Assembly: GCA_004173235.1 (NCBI GenBank)
Contig: SEAC01000015.1
Span: 186,001-250,000, forward strand
DNA: 64,000 nucleotides
Origin: Chitinophagaceae bacterium
GTDB lineage: Bacteria > Bacteroidota > Bacteroidia > Chitinophagales > Chitinophagaceae
Direction of reading: 5' to 3'
In this document: positions 18,137 to 26,500 of the stretch, piece after piece
Position numbering within the stretch: position 1 is the stretch's first letter
Layout of the letters: each line of letters begins with the position of its first letter
Made by a program: the position numbers and the translations under genes
The notes under the pieces: model-generated
What the model saw: only the letters and a program-made list of their open reading frames with translations
Told to the model about the DNA's origin: nothing
Database searches by the model: none

Positions 18137-19828
18137 TTACGGCGTTTTCAAAACCAGGTATCCAAACGCGGGAAGGTTGATCGTGCCCGAAACGGTTACC
18201 GGCGCATTGCTGATTGCATTCGTCCAGCTGCTGTTGTTGAGTGCGGCCGGAACGGTATACACCTGCGCCGAGTTGCGCAGATTCGCCACAACGAGCACTT
18301 TTTCGGTGCCGAGCTCTTTTGTAAACACCGCCACGTTGGCGCTATGGTAGGTGGTGAGCGTGCCGCGGCGCAAGGCAGCGCTGTTGTTGCGGAAGCCGAT
18401 CACGCGCTTGTATTCTTCCTTGACGGCCGGGTTGAGCGTCCAGTCGATGTCCGCGCCGGTGAAAGGAAAAGTAAGCCGGAACGGCGTGCCTACTTCCTGC
18501 CCGTTGTAGATCATCGGAACGCCTTTCATATACGCGGTGACTACGAAGGAAGCCATCGACCCGGAGAGCCCGCCAAAGAGGTCGAGCGGCGTGCCATCGG
18601 ATCCATTTACGTCGTGGTTGGTAATGTAGCGCACCACCTGCTGGTTGTTCGTGGCGCCATTGAATTCCGACGTATTGAGCGCATCCAGGTTGGTGGCCGG
18701 CTGGTTGTTTTGCACGATGCTTTTCAGGCCGCCGTAGTAGTTGAATCCAAACGTGAAGTCGAAGCCCGCAGCGAAGTGGTCGCTGCGACTGCCTTCGGCA
18801 AGCAGCAAGAGGTTGTGCGTAGTGATGTTGCGCAGGGTATCAACGGCCTGGCGCCAGAACGATGCCGGTGGACCGTCGGCATAGTCGAAGCGGAAGCCAT
18901 CCACGTTTGCGGTGTATACCCAGTATTTCAGGTTGCGGATCATTTCGAGCCGCATCGTTGCATTGTTGAAGTCGAGTTGCGCCACATCGTTCCAGCCCAT
19001 TCCGGGCGGATTTTGAATCACACCGCTTCCGTTGCGCAGGTACCAATCGGGATGCGCGGCGATCCAGGGGTTGTCCCAGGCGGTATGGTTGGCCACGAAG
19101 TCGAGCAGCACGGCCATGCCGCGGTTGTGTGCTCCGTCGATGAGTGCGCGCAGGTCGGTGAGCGTGCCGAATTCGGGATTGACGGCCCGATAGTCGCGGA
19201 CAGCATAGGGCGAGTTCACCGCGTTGACGGTGCCCACCGGGTAGATGGGCATCAGGTAGATGGTGTTGATGCCGAGTGCCTTGATGGAATCGAGCCGCGC
19301 AATGACTCCCTGGAAGTTGGAGGAAGAACTGAACGCCCGCATGTTGACCTGGTAGATCACCGCGTCGCGGCGGTCGGGCACGGCGGAGAAGGGCGTACCG
19401 TATTGCGTGAAGTTAACGTCATCGGCCACCGTTAGTTCGAAGGTGCAGGAGCGGTTGCCGAAGGTGAGATTGAAGTAGGCGATGCCTGCCGAAGAGGGCG
19501 TGCCGGTGACGGCATAGCTGAGTGTTCCGCTGGCGCTGGTAAGCGTTCCTGCCTGCAGCGTGGCCGTCAGTCCCGTAACACCTGTGGAGGCGATAGCTGT
19601 GCCCGCTGCATATGCAACGCCGTTGCCACCCGTGTAAGGCAGGCTGATGGTGCCCGAATAGGCAAGGCCCGTGGTGGCGCCGGTGCTCGCGGTTCCGGTG
19701 CCGCAACCGACACCGGCGATGGTGGCGGCAGGAGCAGTGGGTGCAGGAGCCGGGCTGCTGGTGGCTGGCTTGGAACAGGAAGCGAAGAGCAGGATGAAGA
19801 AGAGCGATAAAGCAGGGATACGTTTCAT
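18137..19828 (-). CDS. GH13 alpha-amylase lipoprotein with N-terminal Ser/Thr/Gly-rich domain
   Basis: 563 residues from the second Met (ATG at 19828; another at 19834). Lipoprotein signal with lipobox LFASC. Residues about 20-140 are a Gly/Thr/Ala-rich beta-type domain that I could not assign. The GH13 barrel follows: AVIYQVNMRAFS, nucleophile D315 in VDGFRFDYADG, acid/base E345 in LLAEGSR and D406 in ITNHDVNG, then a C-terminal beta domain ending in NLPAFGYLVLKTP. A surface or periplasmic amylase for starch fragments is the likely role. First gene of the two-gene amylase operon; no SusC/SusD genes occur in the window. Confidence 0.92.
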   Translation of the reverse strand: MKRIPALSLFFILLFASCSKPATSSPAPAPTAPAATIAGVGCGTGTASTGATTGLAYSGTISLPYTGGNGVAYAAGTAIASTGVTGLTATLQAGTLTSASGTLSYAVTGTPSSAGIAYFNLTFGNRSCTFELTVADDVNFTQYGTPFSAVPDRRDAVIYQVNMRAFSSSSNFQGVIARLDSIKALGINTIYLMPIYPVGTVNAVNSPYAVRDYRAVNPEFGTLTDLRALIDGAHNRGMAVLLDFVANHTAWDNPWIAAHPDWYLRNGSGVIQNPPGMGWNDVAQLDFNNATMRLEMIRNLKYWVYTANVDGFRFDYADGPPASFWRQAVDTLRNITTHNLLLLAEGSRSDHFAAGFDFTFGFNYYGGLKSIVQNNQPATNLDALNTSEFNGATNNQQVVRYITNHDVNGSDGTPLDLFGGLSGSMASFVVTAYMKGVPMIYNGQEVGTPFRLTFPFTGADIDWTLNPAVKEEYKRVIGFRNNSAALRRGTLTTYHSANVAVFTKELGTEKVLVVANLRNSAQVYTVPAALNNSSWTNAISNAPVTVSGTINLPAFGYLVLKTP

Positions 19829-19869
19829 ATGCAACGGTTGTGGGAGCCGGTAAAGCGAAAGGTCCCTTT

Positions 19870-19877
19870 CAAAAATA
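19870..19877 (-). promoter_or_regulatory. -7 element for the amylase operon
   Basis: On the minus strand the bases read TATTTTTG, an exact TAnnTTTG match, 41 bases before the amylase start at 19828. No clear -33 element. Confidence 0.5.
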
Positions 19878-19922
19878 GGCAGGAAACGTGTGGTTCGTAC
19901 ACATTGCCGAAAGGAAACTAAT

Positions 19923-19948
19923 CCACTCCTCCATATATGGGAAAGTGG
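19923..19948. promoter_or_regulatory. nested inverted repeat in divergent intergenic region
   Basis: A perfect palindrome CCATATATGG (19931-19940) sits inside a second inverted repeat CCACT (19923-19927) and AGTGG (19944-19948). It lies between the divergent amylase operon and the glycosylase gene, about 70 bases upstream of the predicted amylase transcription start, so it could be an operator. Regulator unknown. Confidence 0.35.
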
Positions 19949-20047
19949 AAAACTGCATTTTAATGCGTTCAGAATGATGTATTTACCGTTTTATCAACGA
20001 AGGCGCTGCTTGGCTTCCTGCTTGCACCTATAGCATAAAGTGCGCGT

Positions 20048-20824
20048 ATGCCCGAAATACCTGACATCGAGATCTTTCGTGAAAACCTCAACGCGCGCTT
20101 TGCCGGCAAAACGGTAAAGTCTGTACACGTGCGCAACGGCCGCAAGCTTCCCGACAGTGCACGCAAGCTGTCGGGCACTTTGCGTGGTAAGAAGCTCGTT
20201 GAGGTGGGCCGATCGGGCAAAGAGTTGCGCTGGCAGTTCAGCGATGATACACTCCTGGGAATGCACCTCATGCTGACGGGCGATCTCTTTGCTTTCGAGG
20301 GGCGCAACGACCGGCCATTCACCATTGTAGAAATACTGTTCAGCGACGGCACCGGCATCGCACTTACCGACCGGATGCGCAACGCGTTTGTGCGCCTCGA
20401 CCCGGAAGACAAGGAAGGCATCGATGCGCTTGATCCGCACCTGAACTTCCGAAGACTGAAAGACCTGCTGCAACGCAAGGCGGTCATCAAGAATGTGTTG
20501 CTCGACCAGGATACGATCCGGGGCATCGGCAACGGCTATTCGGACGAGATCCTTTGGAAGAGCGGGATCTCTCCCTTCTCCATTGCACAGGCCTTGCCCG
20601 ACGGCAAGATTCGCGAACTGGCCCGCAACATACGGCAGGTGCTGCGCAGCGCCATCACGCGCATCCGCCGCAAATACCCGGGCAAGCTGCAGGGCGAAGT
20701 TCGGGACTTCATGCAGGTGCACGCACCAAGGCGCACGCATAGCCCAACCGGTTATCCCATCAAGGTGGTGAAGCGCGGGATGCTGAAAACGTATTACACC
20801 GATGAGCAGGTGCTGTACAAGTAA
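20048..20824 (+). CDS. Fpg/Nei-family DNA glycosylase lacking the zinc finger
   Basis: 258 residues. After removal of Met, Pro1 and Glu2 (MPEIPDIEIF) are the catalytic nucleophile and acid of the family, and K58 in RSGKELRW matches Fpg Lys57. The helix-two-turn-helix DNA-binding part is clear (DQDTIRGIGNGYSDEILW). The C-terminal zinc finger of Fpg is replaced by HSPTGYPIKVVKRGMLKTYYTDEQVLYK-like sequence; the whole protein contains no cysteine. This is the zinc-less-finger arrangement known from NEIL1 and plant/viral relatives. Expected role is excision of oxidised bases with beta,delta-lyase action; substrate preference (8-oxoguanine or oxidised pyrimidines) cannot be read. The DUF72 gene follows after 36 bases. 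Confidence 0.88.
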   Translation: MPEIPDIEIFRENLNARFAGKTVKSVHVRNGRKLPDSARKLSGTLRGKKLVEVGRSGKELRWQFSDDTLLGMHLMLTGDLFAFEGRNDRPFTIVEILFSDGTGIALTDRMRNAFVRLDPEDKEGIDALDPHLNFRRLKDLLQRKAVIKNVLLDQDTIRGIGNGYSDEILWKSGISPFSIAQALPDGKIRELARNIRQVLRSAITRIRRKYPGKLQGEVRDFMQVHAPRRTHSPTGYPIKVVKRGMLKTYYTDEQVLYK

Positions 20825-20860
20825 TGCCGCACAGGCAAAGCTTTTGCAGTTGATGACCGT

Positions 20861-21604
20861 ATGAGTGCTTCCGCATCGTTTTATTCCGGCACGAGCAATA
20901 TCGTGGTGCCCATCCGGCAGTCCGAATACCCGCCGGAGCACCAAGGTTCGAGCCGGCTCACGTATTATGCTTCGCAGTTCAATTCGCTCGAAGTGAATGC
21001 TACGTTTTACAAGCTGCCGCGGCCGGCAACGATCGGGGCGTGGGCGGAAAGTGTACCCGAAGGATTTCGATTTTCGTTCAAGGTACCTAAATGCATCACG
21101 CACGAAAAAGGCTTTCAGTACGACGTAGCGGAGATCGCGCGCTTTGCGGCGGCGGTTGCGCCGGCGGAGGGAAGACGGGGCGCACTGTTGGTGCAACTGC
21201 CGCCCTCCATTGGGCGCGACAAGCAGGAAGAGCTGGAAGGCCTGCTCGAATGCCTGGCCGATGATGCGCCCGGGTGGCCCGTTGCTGTCGAGTTTCGCCA
21301 CCGCTCCTGGTACGATTCTGCGATCTATCACATGCTGCAACACAAGAATGTGTCGCTCGTGCGGCAAGACCTGCCGGCATCGGCAACGCCTTTTACTGCG
21401 CCAACGGGGCCGTTTGTATTTCTACGGTATCATGGCCCGGAGGGCGGCTACCGCGGCAGTTACGACGATGCGCACCTGCAGCACGAAGCGCAGCATATAC
21501 AACGATGGCTTGGCGAAGGACGCGATGTATATGCCTACTTCAATAACACACTTGGCGCGGCGCTGCAAAACCTTCAGACGCTGAACAAATTCGTGCAAAC
21601 CTGA
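20861..21604 (+). CDS. DUF72 family protein
   Basis: 247 residues matching the DUF72 (YecE-like) TIM-barrel family over its full length: YSGTSNIVVP start, the substrate-cleft segments LTYYASQFNSLEVNATFY and FSFKVPKCITHEK, LLVQLPPSI, VAVEFRHRSWYD, and the late FVFLRYHGPEGGYRGSYDD. The biochemical function of DUF72 is not established. It follows the DNA glycosylase closely on the same strand, a neighbourhood seen for DUF72 in other genomes but without proven meaning. Cytoplasmic; no signal peptide. Confidence 0.92.
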   Translation: MSASASFYSGTSNIVVPIRQSEYPPEHQGSSRLTYYASQFNSLEVNATFYKLPRPATIGAWAESVPEGFRFSFKVPKCITHEKGFQYDVAEIARFAAAVAPAEGRRGALLVQLPPSIGRDKQEELEGLLECLADDAPGWPVAVEFRHRSWYDSAIYHMLQHKNVSLVRQDLPASATPFTAPTGPFVFLRYHGPEGGYRGSYDDAHLQHEAQHIQRWLGEGRDVYAYFNNTLGAALQNLQTLNKFVQT

Positions 21605-21632
21605 TGGGCCGGGAAGGATCGGGAGAGCTTCT

Positions 21633-21640
21633 TAAATTTG
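21633..21640 (+). promoter_or_regulatory. -7 element before esterase gene
   Basis: TAAATTTG matches TAnnTTTG exactly and ends 28 bases before the esterase ATG at 21669. A weaker copy (TAAATTCG) lies at 21657-21664. Confidence 0.5.
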
Positions 21641-21668
21641 TTTGCGGACCGAAAAGTAAATTCGCTTC

Positions 21669-22556
21669 ATGCGTTTGTCGTTACTCATCTACTGTAGCCT
21701 CGCGGTTTTCTTTGGTGTTGCCTCCAAGCCAGCAGGTGCGCAGGCGCCGGGCGCTTCCCGCAACGTACGCCCTTTTGTTCTGGGCCGCATCGATTCGATC
21801 CGCTCGGTTGCACTCGGCGAGACCCGCATCCTGAACATCTACATCCCCGAAGGTTACAATGCGTTGGACACGGTGCGGTACCCGGTTGTGTACCTCCTCG
21901 ATGGCTCCGCCGATGAAGACTTCATCCACATCTCCGGGCTGTACCAGTATTACAGCTTCCCCTGGATCAGGCGCGTGCCGCCAACCATCGTGGTGGGCAT
22001 TGCCAGCGTTGACCGGCGCCGTGATTTCACCTATCCCACGCAAATTGCAAAAGACAAGCAGCGCTTTCCTACAACGGGTGGGTCTGCCCGTTTTATTCGT
22101 TTTATCGAGGAAGAATTGCAACCGTTCATTCAGCAAAAATTCAAGACCAACACATCGCGCACGCTCATCGGCCAGTCGCTCGGAGGCCTGCTTGCCACCG
22201 AGATCCTGTTCAGTAAGCCCGCGCTCTTCAACCGCTACATCATTGTAAGCCCCAGCCTTTGGTGGGATAACGGCTCGCTGCTTGAACGAAAGCCGGAATT
22301 GCTTTCTGCCGACTTCAAGGAGCCGCTGGAAGTTTACGTCGGCGTTGGCAAAGAGGGCCTCGTTCCCGGCGACCATCCTCGTGTGATGGAAGTGGATGCA
22401 AACCTGTTGGCCGACCTTCTGCGCCAATCGGCCAGCAAAACCGTGCGCGTGCATTTCGATTACCTTCCCGAAGAAGACCACGCGACCATCATGCATCCGG
22501 CGGTGATGCATGCGCTGCGTTTCTTCTGGATGGCGGGGTCTGGCATCTCGAATTAG
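21669..22556 (+). CDS. exported alpha/beta-hydrolase, IroE/enterochelin-esterase-like
   Basis: 295 residues with a signal peptide ending near AGAQ (about residue 25). The fold marks are YPVVYLLDGSADEDF, the nucleophile elbow GQSLGG, and the late acid/histidine region EEDHATIMHPAVMHALRFF. The family (putative esterase, D-type) contains siderophore esterases, feruloyl esterases and antigen-85-like acyltransferases; the general ester-hydrolase call is safe, but the substrate is not. It is exported, so the substrate is in the periplasm or outside. No siderophore genes nearby. Confidence 0.85.
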   Translation: MRLSLLIYCSLAVFFGVASKPAGAQAPGASRNVRPFVLGRIDSIRSVALGETRILNIYIPEGYNALDTVRYPVVYLLDGSADEDFIHISGLYQYYSFPWIRRVPPTIVVGIASVDRRRDFTYPTQIAKDKQRFPTTGGSARFIRFIEEELQPFIQQKFKTNTSRTLIGQSLGGLLATEILFSKPALFNRYIIVSPSLWWDNGSLLERKPELLSADFKEPLEVYVGVGKEGLVPGDHPRVMEVDANLLADLLRQSASKTVRVHFDYLPEEDHATIMHPAVMHALRFFWMAGSGISN

Positions 22557-22709
22557 CCCGCGCTTCAACCCATGTATCGCTTGTCCTAACGGTGCGGTTT
22601 CTTTCCTTTCATTATCGACTTTAATCCCACCAATCCGGCTGTCGCTCCCGAATTGCGGCACCAAGGCCGGAAAGCGTTAATTTCAGTTTCCTCAATCCAT
22701 CCACGTCTT

Positions 22710-23318
22710 ATGCTCCCGAGCCGAAACGCAACGCCCGCGGAAGTAGCCCCGCTGCTTCAAATGTTATGCAGCGCCGGGCCGGTGTCAGCAAAGCTCGCAG
22801 CCTTCGTCACAGCAAAAGCGACTCCCTTAAGCCTTAAGAAGGGCAAGCTCCTGCTGAAGGAAGGTGAGTTGTGTACGCATATTTTTTTCATTCGCAGCGG
22901 CGTATTGCGTGGCTTCATCCGCAACGGCACCACGGACACCACAACCTGGATCACCACCGAGAATGAAATGGCGGCCTCCATCTCCAGCTTTGTGCACCAG
23001 GTGGAGGCACCCGATTATATCCAGGCGCTCGAAGACTGCGAGCTGCTTGCGATCAGCCACGCCGATATGGAAACCGCCTACGAGCAATATCCTCCGTTTA
23101 ATCTCATTGCCCGTAAATTTTACGAGAAGTATTATGTAGATGCCGAAAACAGGGCGCTCCTGGTGCGCCTGAAAAGCGCGGATGCAAAGTATACCAACCT
23201 GCTGCGTAAGCAACCTGAGCTCGCCAACCGGATTCCTCTGAAATACATCGCTTCCTATCTGGGTATTACGCTCGAAACGCTCAGCCGCGTGCGCAAGCGG
23301 CTTTCGCAGCCTGCCTAG
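22710..23318 (+). CDS. Crp/Fnr-family transcription regulator (first copy)
   Basis: 202 residues from ATG 22710; an upstream in-frame start at 22653 adds residues without family similarity. The N-terminal half is a cyclic-nucleotide-binding-type jelly roll (KKGKLLLKEGELCTHIFFIRSGVLRGF). The C-terminal winged helix contains YIASYLGITLETLSRVRKRL; the recognition-helix residues E-T-x-S-R are those of E. coli FNR (VETISRLL), not of CRP (RETVGR). The Fe-S cysteine cluster of FNR is absent (only isolated cysteines), so it does not sense oxygen in the FNR way; effector unknown. An exact FNR-type site lies just downstream at 23361. Confidence 0.9.
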   Translation: MLPSRNATPAEVAPLLQMLCSAGPVSAKLAAFVTAKATPLSLKKGKLLLKEGELCTHIFFIRSGVLRGFIRNGTTDTTTWITTENEMAASISSFVHQVEAPDYIQALEDCELLAISHADMETAYEQYPPFNLIARKFYEKYYVDAENRALLVRLKSADAKYTNLLRKQPELANRIPLKYIASYLGITLETLSRVRKRLSQPA

Positions 23319-23360
23319 GACATCAAAACCGCGGTTGCGCCTTCCCGTTATAAAAAAATA

Positions 23361-23378
23361 ATTTGATCTGGATCAAAT
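23361..23378. promoter_or_regulatory. FNR-type palindrome TTGAT-N4-ATCAA
   Basis: ATTTGATCTGGATCAAAT is a perfect dyad (8-base arms, 2-base centre) and contains the FNR consensus TTGAT-N4-ATCAA without mismatch. It lies 42 bases after the Crp/Fnr gene and 174 bases before the start of the giant gene at 23552. Confidence 0.6.
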
Positions 23379-23551
23379 AACGCATGCCATCGGTGATCCC
23401 AGACCTTTGCTGGGGGCGGGTTTGCATCCACAGCCAGTGTTGCCTGCATGGAAAGGCTTGTTTGAGACGAATCGGTGCGCTGCCGCTATAGCTACCTTTA
23501 AAGATGTTGCCCTTCGCCGCCAATGCACAAGGGCGCTACAACTGCTTAATA

Positions 23552-26500
23552 ATGAGAATTATCATCGCTGCACGCGGTTGCGCGCCCGTGCGCAAAACCC
23601 TCGCTTTTTGTTTTTTGACAATGAGCCTGCAGTGCCTCGCACAAAATCCCCTCGACCGGGTCGGTCTTACCGCAGCCACTCCTGCATCGCCGGCCTACTC
23701 GCTTCGCAAACTGAGTACTACTTACATGGGATATGCGATCAGGGTGCGCCGCGGAGCGGATGGCGCCTTCCAGGACGTGGGCTTTACTGCCGCCGGCGAC
23801 CTCGACACGGCAACCTTGAAAACATTCATTGGTAGCGGAGACGGATTCGTGCTCCGCTGGTATGATCAAAGTGGCTCGGCGCTGGACGTGTATGGTGCGC
23901 GGCCGGCCACCCAGCCCAGAATTGTGAACGCCGGCGTAGTGGAACGGCTCAACGGGCGCCCGGCCATTTGGTTCGGGGGCAGCCGCCTGGGCAGCGACAA
24001 CCGGGTAGTGTATACCACTGCCGCATCCATGGTGGGTGTGGCCAAGGGAACAGCCACAACGCCGTCCTCGTTCGTTACTAAGACCGGAGCGGCCGGACCC
24101 GTAAATCCAGGCTTTCCAGGGCCGTTCGATTATTCCAATACATCCGGTTTTTTCTGGACGGGCGACGCCGCTACCAATACAGGAAGCTACATTGAAACAT
24201 CCGCTACCACGCCGCGCGCCACCGTGAGTAGCGACGTTCCCGCAGCAGTGCATAGTTTCGTTATCCCCGGCTCGTCGGGTACATTCTACTGTTACATCAA
24301 TGGGGTAGAGGCGGGCAGCGCCACGGTTCAAGCCTTCAGCGATGGAGGCAATTCGCTAGTTATCGGCGATCGCAACGACCTGGGTGGGGGCAGCAGTTTC
24401 TGGACACCCGAGGTGGTGTTGTTCAACAAGGCACTCTCGCATGCAGAGCGCACCACGCTTGAAGCGGCGCAGAAAGCTTATTATGTTTCTGACGAAGCCG
24501 ATCTATCAGCACTGACCATTTCCTCCGCAGCCTTGTCGCCCGTTTTCTCGCCAGGCATTATCGCTTATTCGGCGGGATATGCCGACAGTGTAACGGTTAC
24601 ACCCACCACTTCGCTTGCCGGGGCTACCATCAGCGTGCGCAGCAATGGAGGTGCATACAGTCCTGTGGCCAGTGCAACTGCCTCGCCGGCCTTGCCGCTG
24701 AATGTGGGCGTCAACATTGTGGAGGTGCGCGTAACCAGCCAGAGCGGCGTCACGAAAACTTACTCCATCGAAATCAGCCGGCTCAATTCCTTCGATGTGC
24801 TTGGGCTCAATGCGTCGCTGGGCGCGGTTCCGGCCCTGTCGCTGCGCCGACTCGGAAGTGCGTATGCGGGCAAGGCCGTCAGGGTGCGTCGCAGCAGCGA
24901 TAACGCCACCCTTGACATCGGCTTCCTCGCCAGCGGCGACCTGGATACCGCTGCTCTCAAAACCTTCGCAGGTGCGGGGAATGCGTTTATTACCCGCTGG
25001 TACGACCAGAGTGGCAATGGTGTGGATATGGTACAGGCTTCCAACAGCAGCCAGCCGCGCATCGTAAATGCCGGTGTCATTGAGCGGATCAACAAGCGTC
25101 CGGCAATCTGGTTTGGCACGGCCAACCTTGCCACATCCAAACGGCTATTGTATTCCACGGCCGCATCGCTAGTGGGCGTGGCAAAAGGAGCCAACAGCAC
25201 GCCGTCGGCCTTCGTTACCAAAACCGGTACGGCGGCCGGTGCCAACCCAGGTGTGCCGGCTCCTTTCGATTTTACCAATACCAGCGGTGAACTAAAAGTA
25301 GGTAGCGCGGGTGCTGCGCTGGCCAATGCTATCAACGCTGCCACCACCATGCCCGTTTCGACAGTGAGTGCGGCCAACGGTACGGCGGTATACAGTTTCG
25401 TGATACCGGGTGCAGCCGGAACGTACTACAACTATCTCAACGGCGTTCAGGCCGGAAGCCAGGCGGTGACTGCTTTTGAGGACGGAGGCAATGAGCTGAT
25501 GATCGGGAACAACAACGATGGAAACTCCGCAGGCAACCTATGGGCGGGCGAGTTGGTCCTGTTCAATTCGTCGCTTTCAAATGCCGATAGGAACGTGGTG
25601 GAACAGGCACAGAAGGCATACTTTCTTTCCGACGATGCCAGCCTGTCGGCGCTCGCATTCTCTAATGGTTGGTTATCTCAAACCTTTTCCCCTGGCACGC
25701 TGAGCTACACCGCCACACTCCCTTACAATGCTACAATTATCCCCACTGCCAACAGTGGAGCGGCGCAAATCGAGCTTCGTGTCAACGGAGGGCCGTACAG
25801 CTTGGTGGGCACGGGTATGCCATCGCTGCCCATCCCGCTGAACTCCGGAGCCAACACTGTAGAAATACGGTTGACTTCCCAGGCCGGCAACCAGCAAACA
25901 TATACCATCACAGTCATGCGCAGCAGCGAACTGGATGCATTGGGAATTCCGGCGTCGGTGCCCGCGTTGCCAGCCTACTCGCTGCGCCGCCTCAGTGCCC
26001 AATATACCGGCAAAGCAATGCTGGTGCGCCGCAGCACCGACAACGCCCTGCTCGACATCGGCTTCACCACTGCGGGCGATCTCGATACGATTTCGCTCAA
26101 ATCCTTTGTGGGCGTTGCAAGCGGCTTCGTAGCGAGGTGGTACGACCAGAGCGGTTTTGGTGTGGATGCTGCACAACCCTCCAACGCACTGCAACCGCGC
26201 ATCGTGAATGCCGGGGTAGTGGATCGGATGAATGGCCGGCCGGCACTTCTTTTCGCCACCTCCAATCTCTTTACCGATTCGCTGGTGCTCTATCCAAGCG
26301 CAGTATCCATGCTGGGCGTAGCACGCGGAACCAGCGGAACGAATGGCTCGCTGGTAACTAAAACGGGCATGTATTCCGGTGTTCGGCTGCAATTTCCATC
26401 GCCGTTCGATTACGGAAATACTGCCGGGGCCTTCCTTGTGGGTGATGCCGAGGCGGAGCTACTTGGCGAGACCTCGATGGCGGGAAGCAGCCCGATATCT

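Noticed and set aside
22557-22709. Intergenic region between esterase and Crp/Fnr gene as a regulatory RNA
   Set aside because: No stable stem, TAnnTTTG element or known riboswitch core was found.
23327-23336. AACCGCGGTT palindrome after the first Crp/Fnr gene
   Set aside because: Only 10 bases, no T-run and no positional link to a promoter; likely chance in GC-rich sequence.
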